In this document: positions 20,200 through 30,238 of the stretch, piece by piece
Position numbering within the stretch: the stretch's first letter is position 1
How the letters are laid out: every line of letters begins with the position of its first letter
Assembly: GCF_918320885.1 (NCBI RefSeq)
Contig: NZ_OU907312.1
Location: 1,178,465-1,242,464 of the forward strand
Source: an unidentified bacterial endosymbiont
GTDB taxonomy: Bacteria > Pseudomonadota > Gammaproteobacteria > Enterobacterales > G038960095
Reading direction: 5' to 3'
Length of the DNA stretch: 64,000 bases
Position numbers and translations under genes: made by a program
Notes under the pieces: model-generated
What the model saw: only the letters and a program-made list of their open reading frames with translations
Told to the model about the DNA's origin: nothing
Databases searched by the model: none

Positions 20200-20499
20200 A
20201 TGAATCAAGGGGAATCAAGGAGCTATGATAAGGAATTCAAGCTGAATGCGGTAAAGCTGTATCACAGCACTGGTAAAACGCTCTGTCAATTGAGCGAGGA
20301 ATTGGGAGTTCCCAAGAGTACATTGGCAGGGTGGGTCCATCAGCATAACAAGGATGGTGCAGAGGCTTTCCCGGGCAAAGGATACCTGAAAGCGTCTGAT
20401 GCTGAGCTCAGTCAATTGCGGAAAGAATTGGCGATAGCACGCGAAGAGAGGGATATCCTAAAAAAAGCCTTGGGCATCTTCTCAGTGGCCCGCAAGTAA
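20200..20499 (+). CDS. IS3-family transposase OrfA
   Basis: 99 residues with an N-terminal helix-turn-helix (FKLNAVKLYHSTGKTL-CQLSEELGVPKSTLAGW, about 11-45) followed by a leucine-zipper-like helix, the standard OrfA plan: it binds the inverted repeats. Near the end the codons CTA AAA AAA G (20458-20467) form an A7G slippery site. The OrfB frame is open from this site onward, so a -1 shift gives the OrfAB transposase. A ribosome site TGAGGTGA precedes the ATG. Confidence 0.92.
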   Translation: MNQGESRSYDKEFKLNAVKLYHSTGKTLCQLSEELGVPKSTLAGWVHQHNKDGAEAFPGKGYLKASDAELSQLRKELAIAREERDILKKALGIFSVARK

Positions 20500-20510
20500 A
20501 ATACCAGTTT

Positions 20511-21365
20511 ATGCAAAAGCATGCTGGGGAATTCAGCGTAGAGAGGATGTCCAACGTGTTAGGTGTATCCCGCAGTGGCTATTATCAGTTTATCAAGGCT
20601 GAGCCATCCAAGCGCTATTGTGAGGATGAGCGTTTAATATCTGAAATTAAAGAGGTTTATACCATAAGCAACCAAATTTACGGTAGCCCACGTATCCATG
20701 CTGAGTTACGAGCTAGAGGTGAGCGCTGTTCACGCAAACGGGTTTGTCGGCTAATGAAAGCAGCCCATATTGCGGCTAAGATGAAAAAACGATTTAAGGT
20801 AACCACAATAGTCGATCCAAAGGCCGCAGTGGCGCCTAATTTACTCAAGCAGAAGTTCACAGCCACTCGCCCTGATCAATACTGGGCAGCAGATATTACC
20901 TATATTCCGACCCAAGAGGGATGGTTGTATGTTGCTATCGTACTGGACCTGTTCTCTCGTAGTATCGTGGGGATGGATATGCAAGCTCACATGACCACCG
21001 AGTTAGTAGCCGCAGCATTACGCCAGGCAATAACACGGAGGAAGCCTGCTGCAGGTCTCATCCACCACTCCGACCGAGGCAGCCAGTATACCAGCAAAGG
21101 ATTCAAGGCTGTATCGGCGCATCACCAGATAACGCTTAGCATGAGTAGTACGGGCAATTGTTATGACAATGCAGTAGCAGAGAGTTTTTTCCATACCTTA
21201 AAAACAGAGCACACCCACTTTGAACGTTTTGAGAGCAGAGAACAAGCCAAATTGAGCATTTTTGAATACGTAGAAGTGTTTTATAACCGACAGAGACGGC
21301 ACTCAACGCTAGGCTATCTGTCTCCTGTAAATTTTGAAAAAAATTGGTTATCCCAGGTCGCTTAA
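20511..21365 (+). CDS. IS3-family transposase OrfB (catalytic part)
   Basis: 284 residues from the first ATG, but the frame is open back to the slippery run at 20460, so the active product is probably the OrfAB fusion. An HTH_21-type region is followed by an integrase core (rve). The catalytic triad is present with the right spacing: D128 in AADITYI, D188 in HHSDRG and E224 in AVAESFF (DD-35-E), and the usual K/R follows seven residues after the Glu (K231). No stop or frameshift is visible. Confidence 0.92.
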   Translation: MQKHAGEFSVERMSNVLGVSRSGYYQFIKAEPSKRYCEDERLISEIKEVYTISNQIYGSPRIHAELRARGERCSRKRVCRLMKAAHIAAKMKKRFKVTTIVDPKAAVAPNLLKQKFTATRPDQYWAADITYIPTQEGWLYVAIVLDLFSRSIVGMDMQAHMTTELVAAALRQAITRRKPAAGLIHHSDRGSQYTSKGFKAVSAHHQITLSMSSTGNCYDNAVAESFFHTLKTEHTHFERFESREQAKLSIFEYVEVFYNRQRRHSTLGYLSPVNFEKNWLSQVA

Positions 21366-21543
21366 GGTTTCTCTTCTCTGTGTCTAAAAAAAGGTGGCAA
21401 GATCACTAGCCCTGCATTCAGCGCTCTGGCCAGTAGCCAGGAGAGCGATACGCTAGCTGAAGCAGCAGAGTTTTATCCTAGGCATTCAATTTAAGTTGTT
21501 TTATCATCGCCAGTGCCGACAAATTTTCATCATAGAAAATTTC

Positions 21544-22107
21544 ATGATGCCTATTGCAGCTATCTCAACGATTGAACTACCAACTGAACGACTCTTACTG
21601 CGCCCACCCAAGCCAGAAGACGCGCTTGATCTGCTTCACTATTATCACGCCAATCGTGACCACCTGAGGCCTTGGGAACCACAACATCCAGATGATTTCT
21701 ATACGTTGCCAAAATTGCAACAAAGCCTGATCGATCGGGTAGAGGCCATGGAGAAAGGCCATGCTATTCACTGGCTACTCATTGGCCGAAAAAGTGTGGG
21801 GCTACAGGGAGAGTGCAATGTCACGGCTATTATTCGCGGTCCCTTCCAGGCCTGTTACCTTGGCTTCTCCATTGCCCAGGGTCAAGGCCTCATGCATGAA
21901 GCGTTATCTACCGCCATAGACTTTATTTTTAGGGGTTATAGGTTGAATCGTATCATGGCTAACTATCGTCCGGAAAACCGGCGGTGTGGCCAATTACTGG
22001 CCCGTCTAGGCTTCGAAATCGAGGGCAAGGCCCGAGCTTACCTCAAGATCAATGGTCTCTGGGAAGATCACCTCTTGACCTCGCGAATCAATAGCAATGC
22101 GCTATAA
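21544..22107 (+). CDS. rimJ: RimJ-like GNAT N-acetyltransferase
   Basis: Resembles RimJ, which acetylates the N-terminal alanine of ribosomal protein S5: TERLLLRPP, ANRDHLRPWEP, RGPFQACYLGFSI, NRIMANYRPENRR and LLARLGFE match in order. The start is the first of two adjacent ATGs at 21544; an upstream in-frame start would add 16 residues. The acetyl-CoA binding loop reads SIAQGQGLM, three residues shorter than the E. coli SIGQKWQGKGLM, which could weaken cofactor binding. No strong ribosome site is seen. It lies next to the insertion sequence. Confidence 0.8.
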   Translation: MMPIAAISTIELPTERLLLRPPKPEDALDLLHYYHANRDHLRPWEPQHPDDFYTLPKLQQSLIDRVEAMEKGHAIHWLLIGRKSVGLQGECNVTAIIRGPFQACYLGFSIAQGQGLMHEALSTAIDFIFRGYRLNRIMANYRPENRRCGQLLARLGFEIEGKARAYLKINGLWEDHLLTSRINSNAL

Positions 22108-22211
22108 GGCACTCCTATGAATGACCTAATGCTTGATCGCTTACCCACCATAAACAATAAAAAAGAGTTTTTGTTCGCTTATTTAAAACATTCGATACAA
22201 GGAGTCGTTCG

Positions 22212-23306
22212 ATGCCTGATCTAGATTGTCCAAAAAAAAACAGTAAAAATAATTGGTTTTTCAATGAATTAAAATACAATATAATATCTACCCTAAAAAT
22301 TACTTCATTATTAATAGGTTATTCAATATTTTTATTCTATTTTATTCAAAATGATTTTTTTCCCAATATGGATATCTTTAATTGGGGATCACTTATCATT
22401 TCTGCTTTTATCTTAGGGTCTCTCTGGTTTTTTATTCTAATTTCTTTTATAATAGTTGTGAGTTATTGTTGGAGTAATTTTGTTGTTAAGGATAAAATTT
22501 TATTAAAAAAAATAGCCCACAAAAAAGGAGATTGGTTATTAGATGACCTTTATCTTCGAAAGATAACAATTTATTGCTTTTGGATACCATTACTAATCAA
22601 TAACTTGCTGTTAGTATTGATTGGCTATGCCTTTAAAAATGCCTATGTGATAACATCTGTTTTTATTTTGATGCCTATCATTTTAGGGGGAATCACTGCT
22701 AGTACTCTTTGGAAGAAACTACAACTCCCTTATAAACGATGCCTTGAATATTTTATGATGATTACTTATTCGATATTTATTTCGAGTGTTTTTTGTATTA
22801 TTTTTTCATATATTTTCCAAGATAATATATCCCATCTCAATGAGATTATCTTTTTATTTTTTATTTTTATTACCACTATGTTTATTAACATTATCACAGT
22901 GCTATTTATTGAAAAAAATAAATTGGGTGTATTCATGATAATTATCAGTTTTTTTTATTTTTTGTTTTTTCTGACGAATATAGGAAAATCCTTTCCAGCA
23001 AAGGTTGTTAAAACCCTTAACATAGGTAACTATCAAGCCTCTCAAGTGTATCTGACGTCAGAGAGCTGTCAGCGTCTCCAAGAGACACAGTTATTGGAGA
23101 TCTCCCCACAGTGCAGCGTAGAGAATATCGAGGTCCTATGGGATATTGGGGGGCGTTATATCTTTAAAGTCGCCGTCAATGGCGAGCAGGAAATTTTATC
23201 CTTAGACGCCAAGGAGATTGTCGCGGTGCTAAAGTCTAAAAAACCCAGCACCGCCTGCCGCACGCAACCGCCTGAAGCGCCAGTCGATAACAGTATTAGT
23301 CAATAG
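22212..23306 (+). CDS. AT-rich multi-spanning membrane protein, function unknown
   Basis: Not recognised. The ATG at 22212 follows an excellent ribosome site (AAGGAG). Of 364 residues, about 1-275 contain six or so hydrophobic segments (near 28-50, 58-85, 112-137, 142-165, 178-202, 208-245) with many Ile and Phe and AAA/TTT-rich codons. From about 275 the composition shifts abruptly to that of the core genome: a soluble tail of about 90 residues with QASQVYLTSESCQRLQE and KEIVAVLKSK. The join near 23040 suggests a mosaic gene. A fragment similar to the end of the tail lies at 26177-26263. No partner genes are nearby. Confidence 0.6.
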   Translation: MPDLDCPKKNSKNNWFFNELKYNIISTLKITSLLIGYSIFLFYFIQNDFFPNMDIFNWGSLIISAFILGSLWFFILISFIIVVSYCWSNFVVKDKILLKKIAHKKGDWLLDDLYLRKITIYCFWIPLLINNLLLVLIGYAFKNAYVITSVFILMPIILGGITASTLWKKLQLPYKRCLEYFMMITYSIFISSVFCIIFSYIFQDNISHLNEIIFLFFIFITTMFINIITVLFIEKNKLGVFMIIISFFYFLFFLTNIGKSFPAKVVKTLNIGNYQASQVYLTSESCQRLQETQLLEISPQCSVENIEVLWDIGGRYIFKVAVNGEQEILSLDAKEIVAVLKSKKPSTACRTQPPEAPVDNSISQ

Positions 23307-23344
23307 ATTTTACTCTATTGATCTATTAGACCAAAATAATTTAG

Positions 23345-25021
23345 CTACCGCTTAATGCGGTACAGATCCTTCATATAGAAAACCCTCATAGGGTTATCGC
23401 ACCTATAACCACCGATATCTGGCTTTACCAGTCGAACCGTCACTACGTGGAAAAGAGGAATAATCGGTAGATCTAACATTAACTGATCCTCCGCCGCTTG
23501 GTAGATCTGATAGCGCTCCTCCACAGTTGTAGCTGATAAGCTGCGTAGCATCAGATCATCAAAATATTGACTACTGTACCCCGAGGTACACACACTGCTG
23601 TTGGAAATTAGAATATTCAGAAACGAGCTGGGTTCATTATAGTCGGAGAACCAGGTCAGGGCTGACATCTGGAGCTTGGCTGCAGCGCGGTTTTCCATAA
23701 AGCTCCGCCACTCCTGCCCTTCCAAGCGTACCTCGGCCCCTAATGTCTCACGCCACATGGCCGCCGCCGCTAGCGCAATCTTCTTGTTATACTCACTGTT
23801 GTCATAGCTCAGAGTAAACTTTAGTGGCTTCTCCTCGCCATAGCCCGCCTCTTGAAGTAACTTTCTAGCTTCCACCTGCCGCTGTTGTGGCTCCCAGCTG
23901 CTCCACACCACTGGATGTGGCTGAAAGCCCTTGGGGTCTCTCGAGTTGAAGGTGTAAGCTGGCAGTTGCCCTTGGCCCAGAACCGATGAGGAGATCCATT
24001 CACGATTCAAAACTAAAGAGAGCGCCCTGCGCACCCGGGGATCATTAAATGGGGCTTGGCGTATATTGAATTCATAAAAATAGAGGGCTAAACGTGGGGA
24101 AGCTTGTACCTCTTCTGCCATCGTATGCTTAAACTCCTTGAACAGTTCCGTTGGCAAATTTCTCCCAGTGATATCAATTTCTCCTGCTAGGTAACGCTTG
24201 ACAGCACTCTCATCCGAAGAGAGGGGCAAAAAGGTTACCTTGTCGATAACCATGTTTAAATTGTCCCAGTAATTTTTGTTGCGCAATAGAACAATCCGCT
24301 CATTGACCAGCCACTTATCTATCTTATAGGCCCCATTACCCACCCAGTTTGCTGGGGAAGTCCACTTGTCACCGAACTTTTCCACCGTAGCCTGATGAAT
24401 AGGATAGAGCGGAAAATTGGCGAGCATCTTACTCAAGTAGGGCACTGGAGAGGAGAGAGATAACTGTAGAGTATGGTCATCAATGGCACAGATCCCCAAT
24501 TTTCCGCTCGGCTGCTTCCCACTGACGATCTCATCGATATTCTCTAACCTCATCCCTAGAAGAGCATCAACATAGGGTGCGGCAGTCTCAGGATCAGCCA
24601 AGCGCTGCCAACTGTAGACAAAGTCGTGGGCTGTCAGGGGTTCGCCGTTGGACCAACTAGCTTCCGTTCGTAAATAGAGGGTCCAGCGCTTAAAATCTGG
24701 AGTGCTCTCCCAACGCACAGCCACCCCGGGAACTATCTCTCCACGAGGATCAAAAGAGGCTAAGCCCTCAAAAAGATTTGCCATAATACTGGCCTCAGGG
24801 GAGCCAAGAGTTTTATGGGGATCTAGGGATGCCGGTTCAGCCACATTATTAATCACCAGCTCCTGATGGGGAGAAAGCGCTACTCCAGAGGGGATTTCAG
24901 CACCGACAACGTGTATGCTCGATAATAGGGCTAGGCTTAGAGTCAAACTCCCCCACAGCGTCACGCTACTCCCTCCTACTGTATTGGCCACCCCTTTAAT
25001 TTTAACCCTACTATCCTGCAC
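23345..25021 (-). CDS. oppA: Periplasmic oligopeptide-binding protein, OppA/MppA type
   Basis: Solute-binding protein of a dipeptide/oligopeptide ABC transporter (SBP_bac_5 family), 558 residues. A long N-terminal signal region ends near residue 41 (VVGA before EIPSG). Family blocks are present: EPASLDPHKTLGSPEA, LTAHDFVYSWQRL, WVGNGAYKI, FNDPRVRRALSLVL and YDNSEYNKKIA. It is close in style to OppA and MppA, which bind oligopeptides or murein tripeptide. The permease and ATPase genes oppBCDF are not in the window, so it either works with a transporter encoded elsewhere or is an MppA-like single gene. Confidence 0.85.
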   Translation of the reverse strand: MQDSRVKIKGVANTVGGSSVTLWGSLTLSLALLSSIHVVGAEIPSGVALSPHQELVINNVAEPASLDPHKTLGSPEASIMANLFEGLASFDPRGEIVPGVAVRWESTPDFKRWTLYLRTEASWSNGEPLTAHDFVYSWQRLADPETAAPYVDALLGMRLENIDEIVSGKQPSGKLGICAIDDHTLQLSLSSPVPYLSKMLANFPLYPIHQATVEKFGDKWTSPANWVGNGAYKIDKWLVNERIVLLRNKNYWDNLNMVIDKVTFLPLSSDESAVKRYLAGEIDITGRNLPTELFKEFKHTMAEEVQASPRLALYFYEFNIRQAPFNDPRVRRALSLVLNREWISSSVLGQGQLPAYTFNSRDPKGFQPHPVVWSSWEPQQRQVEARKLLQEAGYGEEKPLKFTLSYDNSEYNKKIALAAAAMWRETLGAEVRLEGQEWRSFMENRAAAKLQMSALTWFSDYNEPSSFLNILISNSSVCTSGYSSQYFDDLMLRSLSATTVEERYQIYQAAEDQLMLDLPIIPLFHVVTVRLVKPDIGGYRCDNPMRVFYMKDLYRIKR

Positions 25022-25200
25022 CCTAAGTACCTGCTACATAATATTTGCATAGGGCATCCTGGATCATAAATCTAAAAAAATCAAGGAGTACACCCATTCC
25101 ATGAAAATAATTTTTCTAAAATAGAGCCAGTCACTATGATGGATCTTGCCTCTATGTAAGCTAAGCTTGGTCTGGGTCTGGGCTGCTCTATCGGATAGAT

Positions 25201-25247
25201 AATCCTATAGTTAATAGTCCAGAATAGACTATTAACTATTATGGATT
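25201..25247. repeat. Long AT-rich inverted repeat in a 348-base intergenic region
   Basis: The arms 25201-25219 and 25227-25247 match over AATCC plus a 13-base perfect block (ATAGTTAATAGTC/GACTATTAACTAT) with a 2-base bulge and a 7-base loop. It sits between divergent oppA-like and kdsB-like genes; the rest of 25022-25369 is AT-rich and shows no ORF. No T-run adjoins it. It could be an operator or a small transposon remnant. Confidence 0.55.
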
Positions 25248-25369
25248 ATTGTTTATACAGGAATAACATCTTTTTAAGAGGAAAGAATCACTTTTCACTG
25301 TACCTTATCGTTTAAAAAAGCTACCATTGCAAAGTAATAGGGCAACTACTTTTATAGGTATGGTGTATT

Positions 25370-26098
25370 ATGCATTCTGATGTTGCTATTATCATTTCTT
25401 CAAGACTTGATTCGGTAAGGCTTCCCCAAAAACCTCTACGATTTATAGGGGAAGTTTCAATGATCGAGCACGTTCTCAGGCAGGTGCACTTAACCACCCT
25501 AAAAAATATTTATGTTGCAACTGACTCAGAAGCTATAGCTGAAAAAGTGACTGATTGTGGTGGACAATTCATTCTCACCACCCAAGAGTGCCAATCGGGT
25601 ACTGACCGAGTATGTGAAGCATTTCAGCTCATTCCTGATAATCAGCATATTAATTATATTTTGAATGTACAAGGTGACATGCCTTTTGTAGAACCAAAAT
25701 CAATTATAAAAGTTATTGAAAGCCTAAAATCGAGTCATTACGATATTATGACACCCGTGGTAAAAGTTGGAATAGATATCGTCAATAGCCCGAGCAAGGT
25801 CACAGTGGTTACTGGCCATAATGATAAAGCCTTGTATTTCTCTCGTAGTCTTATTCCTCATGGCGCTGAAGAATTTTTATGTCATGTAGGCATTTATGGA
25901 TTTCGTAAAGAAGCATTAACTAAATTCAGGAACTTACCCACCTCAACCTTAGAATTAATCGAAAAACTTGAACAACTAAGAGCATTACAAAATGATATGT
26001 CCATAGGGGTATGTTATGTTGATAATATTCCTATTTCTGTTGATACAGCAGAGGATTTAAACAAAGCCATAGAGTTTTATCAATCTATGAGTGAATAA
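25370..26098 (+). CDS. Second, divergent CMP-Kdo synthetase (KdsB-like cytidylyltransferase)
   Basis: 242 residues with the CMP-Kdo synthetase plan: [14 protein letters not shown] near 11-24, [29 protein letters not shown] (near 101-108), [22 protein letters not shown] and [12 protein letters not shown]. KdsB activates Kdo for addition to lipid A. A normal kdsB lies at 30.2 kb. This copy shares only the motif skeleton with it, is AT-rich with different codon use, and from memory looks closer to the KdsB of Rickettsia (for example GDMPF and [13 protein letters not shown]). Acquisition by transfer is likely. It may use Kdo or another 3-deoxy sugar. Confidence 0.8.
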   Translation: MHSDVAIIISSRLDSVRLPQKPLRFIGEVSMIEHVLRQVHLTTLKNIYVATDSEAIAEKVTDCGGQFILTTQECQSGTDRVCEAFQLIPDNQHINYILNVQGDMPFVEPKSIIKVIESLKSSHYDIMTPVVKVGIDIVNSPSKVTVVTGHNDKALYFSRSLIPHGAEEFLCHVGIYGFRKEALTKFRNLPTSTLELIEKLEQLRALQNDMSIGVCYVDNIPISVDTAEDLNKAIEFYQSMSE

Positions 26099-26157
26099 CT
26101 TATTGATGCATGATAATGAATATAATAACTCTTTCCAGAAATAAATAGATTTTTCAT

Positions 26158-26178
26158 GAGAGACAGGCTTAGTCTCTC
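26158..26178 (+). terminator. Hairpin after the second kdsB-like gene
   Basis: GAGAGAC (26158-26164) and GTCTCTC (26172-26178) form a 7-base stem with a 7-base loop, followed by CTTTACTTCT. It lies 60 bases after the stop of the kdsB-like gene and may be its terminator. The T-rich tail is weak. Confidence 0.35.
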
Positions 26179-26263
26179 CTTTACTTCTATTAAAGCAGCA
26201 CAGGAAATCATCCCTGTGCTAAAGTCTAAACCTGGCGCCGTCTGCAGTCCCCATCAGTCATAG
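26177..26263 (+). pseudogene. Fragment resembling the C-terminal tail of the 22.2-kb membrane protein
   Basis: The + strand frame ending at TAG 26261-26263 reads AQEIIPVLKSK, a Pro, then C a few residues later. The membrane protein ends AKEIVAVLKSKKP and then C at the same distance. Fifteen bases are identical (GTGCTAAAGTCTAAA), and the reading frame is the same on both sides. The fragment is cut off upstream. It points to a lost second copy of that gene or its tail domain. A hairpin lies within it, so chance similarity is not excluded. Confidence 0.4.
26197..26220 (-). terminator. Possible guaA terminator hairpin
   Basis: AGCACAGG and CCTGTGCT form a perfect 8-base stem with an 8-base loop. 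On the minus strand it lies 50 bases after the guaA stop and is followed by GCTTTAAT. The T-run is short, so it would be a weak terminator. Confidence 0.4.
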
Positions 26264-26270
26264 CAACCCC

Positions 26271-27851
26271 CTACTCCCATTCAATCGTCGCTGGGGGTTT
26301 TCCTGAGATATCGTACACCACGCGCGCAATGCCGGGGACCTCATTGATAATGCGATTGGCTACTAACTCTAGAAAATCCCCCGGTAGCCGGGCCCAGCGG
26401 GCGGTCATAAAGTCGATGGTCTCTACCGCCCGTAGCGCAATGACCCAGGCATATTGTCGGCCATCGCCCATGACGCCTACCGAACGAACCCCTAGAAATA
26501 CTGCGAAGGCTTGACTGACTTGATAGTAGAGCCCTGCTTGCTGCAGGGCTTCCATAAAAATAGCATCGGCTTGGCGCAGTAGGTCACAGTAGGTGGCACG
26601 CACTTCACCCAGAACCCGTACCCCGAGTCCCGGTCCCGGAAAGGGGTGACGATAGAGGAGTTCATAGGGCAAGCCTAACTCTAAACCAATGGCACGCACC
26701 TCATCTTTAAAGAGCTTCTGTAAGGGTTCTAACAGTTTTAAGGTCATCGTCTCAGGCAAGCCACCAACATTGTGGTGCGATTTGATTACCTGGGCTTTCC
26801 CGGTGGCTGAGGCGGCTGATTCAATGATATCCGGGTAAATGGTCCCTTGCGCTAACCACTTGATCTCTGGGTATTGCCCTGCTTGCTCATCGAACACCTC
26901 AATAAATAGATGACCGATCACTTTTCGTTTGGCTTCTGGATCGACCACCCCTTGTAGTGCCGCAAAAAACCGCTGTTCAGCCTGAACGGTTGTTAAATGC
27001 AGCCCAAAATGCTCAGCAAAAGTTTGACGAACCTGTTCTGCTTCCTGCCAGCGTAATAGGCCATTATCCACAAAGATACAGTGCAGTCGCTGGCCCAGCG
27101 CACGGTGGAGTAGCAAGGCGGTCACTGCTGAGTCCACCCCGCCAGAGAGCCCGAGGATCACCTGCTCCTCTGCTCCAACCTGCTGTTGAATGTTTGCGAC
27201 TAACTCGTCAATAATCGACTGCGGTGTCCAGCTCGGCGTACAGCCACAAATTTGCTGTACAAAACGCGCTAAAATCCGCAGGCCTTGGGGGGTATGCGTC
27301 ACCTCTGGGTGAAACTGTATCCCGTAAAAACCTCTGGCTTCATCGGCCATCGCGGCCAGCGGACAGTTCGGGGTACTGGCCAGGCTCACAAACTCCTTCG
27401 GTAACTGCGTCACCTGATCACCATGGCTCATCCACACTTTGAGCAGCGGATCACCGTGAGCTGTCAGGCTATCTTCAATGTTATCGAATAAAGCACTAGC
27501 GGTATGCAGTACCACTTCAGCATAACCGAATTCTCGTGCAGCGGCCGGAGTAACCTCACCCCCCAATTGGCAGGCCATGATCTGCATCCCGTAGCAGATC
27601 CCCAAGAGCGGGACTCCTAAGTGAAAAATAGCCTCAGCGGGCCGCGGGCTATCGACGGCCAGGCTACTATCGGGACCACCGGATAAGATAATGCCACGTG
27701 GATTAAACTCACGGATCTTGGCGGCTGATACTGAGCCATCCCACAGTTCACAGTACACGCCACATTCGCGAACTCTACGGGCAATCAGTTGGCTAGTTTG
27801 TGATCCAAAATCTAAAATTAGGAGTCGCTGTTCTGGAGAGTTGGTCTGCAT
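26271..27851 (-). CDS. guaA: GMP synthase (glutamine-hydrolysing)
   Basis: Aminates XMP to GMP with glutamine and ATP. The class I glutamine amidotransferase domain has LGICYGMQ with the nucleophilic Cys near 85 and [10 protein letters not shown] with its His and Glu; the ATP pyrophosphatase domain has [11 protein letters not shown] near 229; the dimerisation domain ends [17 protein letters not shown]. The start chosen (27851) makes the N terminus equal in length to that of E. coli; another ATG 7 codons upstream is possible. It follows guaB by about 80 bases, the standard guaBA operon. Confidence 0.96.
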   Translation of the reverse strand: MQTNSPEQRLLILDFGSQTSQLIARRVRECGVYCELWDGSVSAAKIREFNPRGIILSGGPDSSLAVDSPRPAEAIFHLGVPLLGICYGMQIMACQLGGEVTPAAAREFGYAEVVLHTASALFDNIEDSLTAHGDPLLKVWMSHGDQVTQLPKEFVSLASTPNCPLAAMADEARGFYGIQFHPEVTHTPQGLRILARFVQQICGCTPSWTPQSIIDELVANIQQQVGAEEQVILGLSGGVDSAVTALLLHRALGQRLHCIFVDNGLLRWQEAEQVRQTFAEHFGLHLTTVQAEQRFFAALQGVVDPEAKRKVIGHLFIEVFDEQAGQYPEIKWLAQGTIYPDIIESAASATGKAQVIKSHHNVGGLPETMTLKLLEPLQKLFKDEVRAIGLELGLPYELLYRHPFPGPGLGVRVLGEVRATYCDLLRQADAIFMEALQQAGLYYQVSQAFAVFLGVRSVGVMGDGRQYAWVIALRAVETIDFMTARWARLPGDFLELVANRIINEVPGIARVVYDISGKPPATIEWE

Positions 27852-27933
27852 GGGTGAAGGTAGCCTATTCATTCAATAGCGGCAACGCTAGGAGTAGCGC
27901 CACCAGTTTAAGAGAGGTTGTGTGTCTGATGGA

Positions 27934-29412
<1,479 letters not shown>

Positions 29413-29497
29413 CTACCGTTATCGGGTCATGGTGAGGTAAAACATTGCAGCGGAACTATACAGCAATTACACACCAAATCCTAGATTTTTCTGAAGA

Positions 29498-30199
29498 TCA
29501 ACAACCCATGGGCTGAGTGAATAAGAAGGCCTGGCGGGTCATGGGGCAGCGCTTAAACACACCGCCCAGGGCGCTGGTTGTAGTAGCACTGTGGGTATCT
29601 CGTACGCCACGTGCTTTAACACAGTAGTGCACAGCATCAATGGCTACTGCGACGTTGTCGGTTTCGAGTAGTGTTTGTAATGCTAGCAAAATTTGTTGGG
29701 TTAAACGCTCCTGTACCTGGGGACGACGAGCGAAAAATTGTACAATGCGATTGATCTTAGATAAGCCAATGATCTGCTGGTTTGGGATATAAGCCACTTT
29801 AGCCAAACCATCGATGGTCACCAGGTGATGTTCACAGGTCGTGATTAGAGTAATATCCCGTACGGTAATCATCTCATCCAGCTGCATGCTATTCGCGATC
29901 ACCGTGATGTCAGGGAAATGCGCGTAATCTAACCCAATAAAGAGCTCTTCTAGGTACATCTTGGCGACTCGACGGGGAGTTTCCAGCAAACTGTCGTCGC
30001 TGAGATCAAGCCCCAACAGCTGCAAAATAGCCCGCAGATGGCCTTCTAATTGCTGTTTGCGCTGCTCTGAGTCCAGGTGCTGCAAGGCTTGCAGCGGTGT
30101 TTCCAAGCCACGTGCCCGTAGGGCGTTGCGCACTTTAATGGCCTCTGGACTAAAGGTGCACCCTTTGACCGCTTCTGAAATTAACCGGCATGATAACAT
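29498..30199 (-). CDS. folE: GTP cyclohydrolase I
   Basis: First enzyme of tetrahydrofolate synthesis and also the source of the preQ1 precursor used by QueA. Zinc ligands are visible in TTCEHH (near 121-126) and HYCVKARG (near 192-199); [10 protein letters not shown] and [11 protein letters not shown] match the family. 233 residues, slightly longer than the 222 of E. coli owing to extra N-terminal residues. Flanked by guaB and kdsB on the same strand. Confidence 0.95.
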   Translation of the reverse strand: MLSCRLISEAVKGCTFSPEAIKVRNALRARGLETPLQALQHLDSEQRKQQLEGHLRAILQLLGLDLSDDSLLETPRRVAKMYLEELFIGLDYAHFPDITVIANSMQLDEMITVRDITLITTCEHHLVTIDGLAKVAYIPNQQIIGLSKINRIVQFFARRPQVQERLTQQILLALQTLLETDNVAVAIDAVHYCVKARGVRDTHSATTTSALGGVFKRCPMTRQAFLFTQPMGC

Positions 30200-30238
30200 G
30201 TTGCTACTTCTCCATAATACCCAATACTAACAATTGAA

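Larger units (their letters stand above)
20123..21405 (+). mobile_element. Complete IS3-family insertion sequence, 1283 bp
   Basis: Imperfect terminal inverted repeats of about 38 bases: the left end starts TGATCTTGCTACC and the right end, read inward, starts TGATCTTGCCACC, with further matches GGACACA/AGACACA and GAAGAG. The flanks carry a 3-base direct repeat CTA (20120-20122 and 21406-21408), typical for IS3 transposition. Inside are orfA and orfB in -1 relation. The ends, target duplication and catalytic residues are all intact, so it may be recent and still active. Confidence 0.93.
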
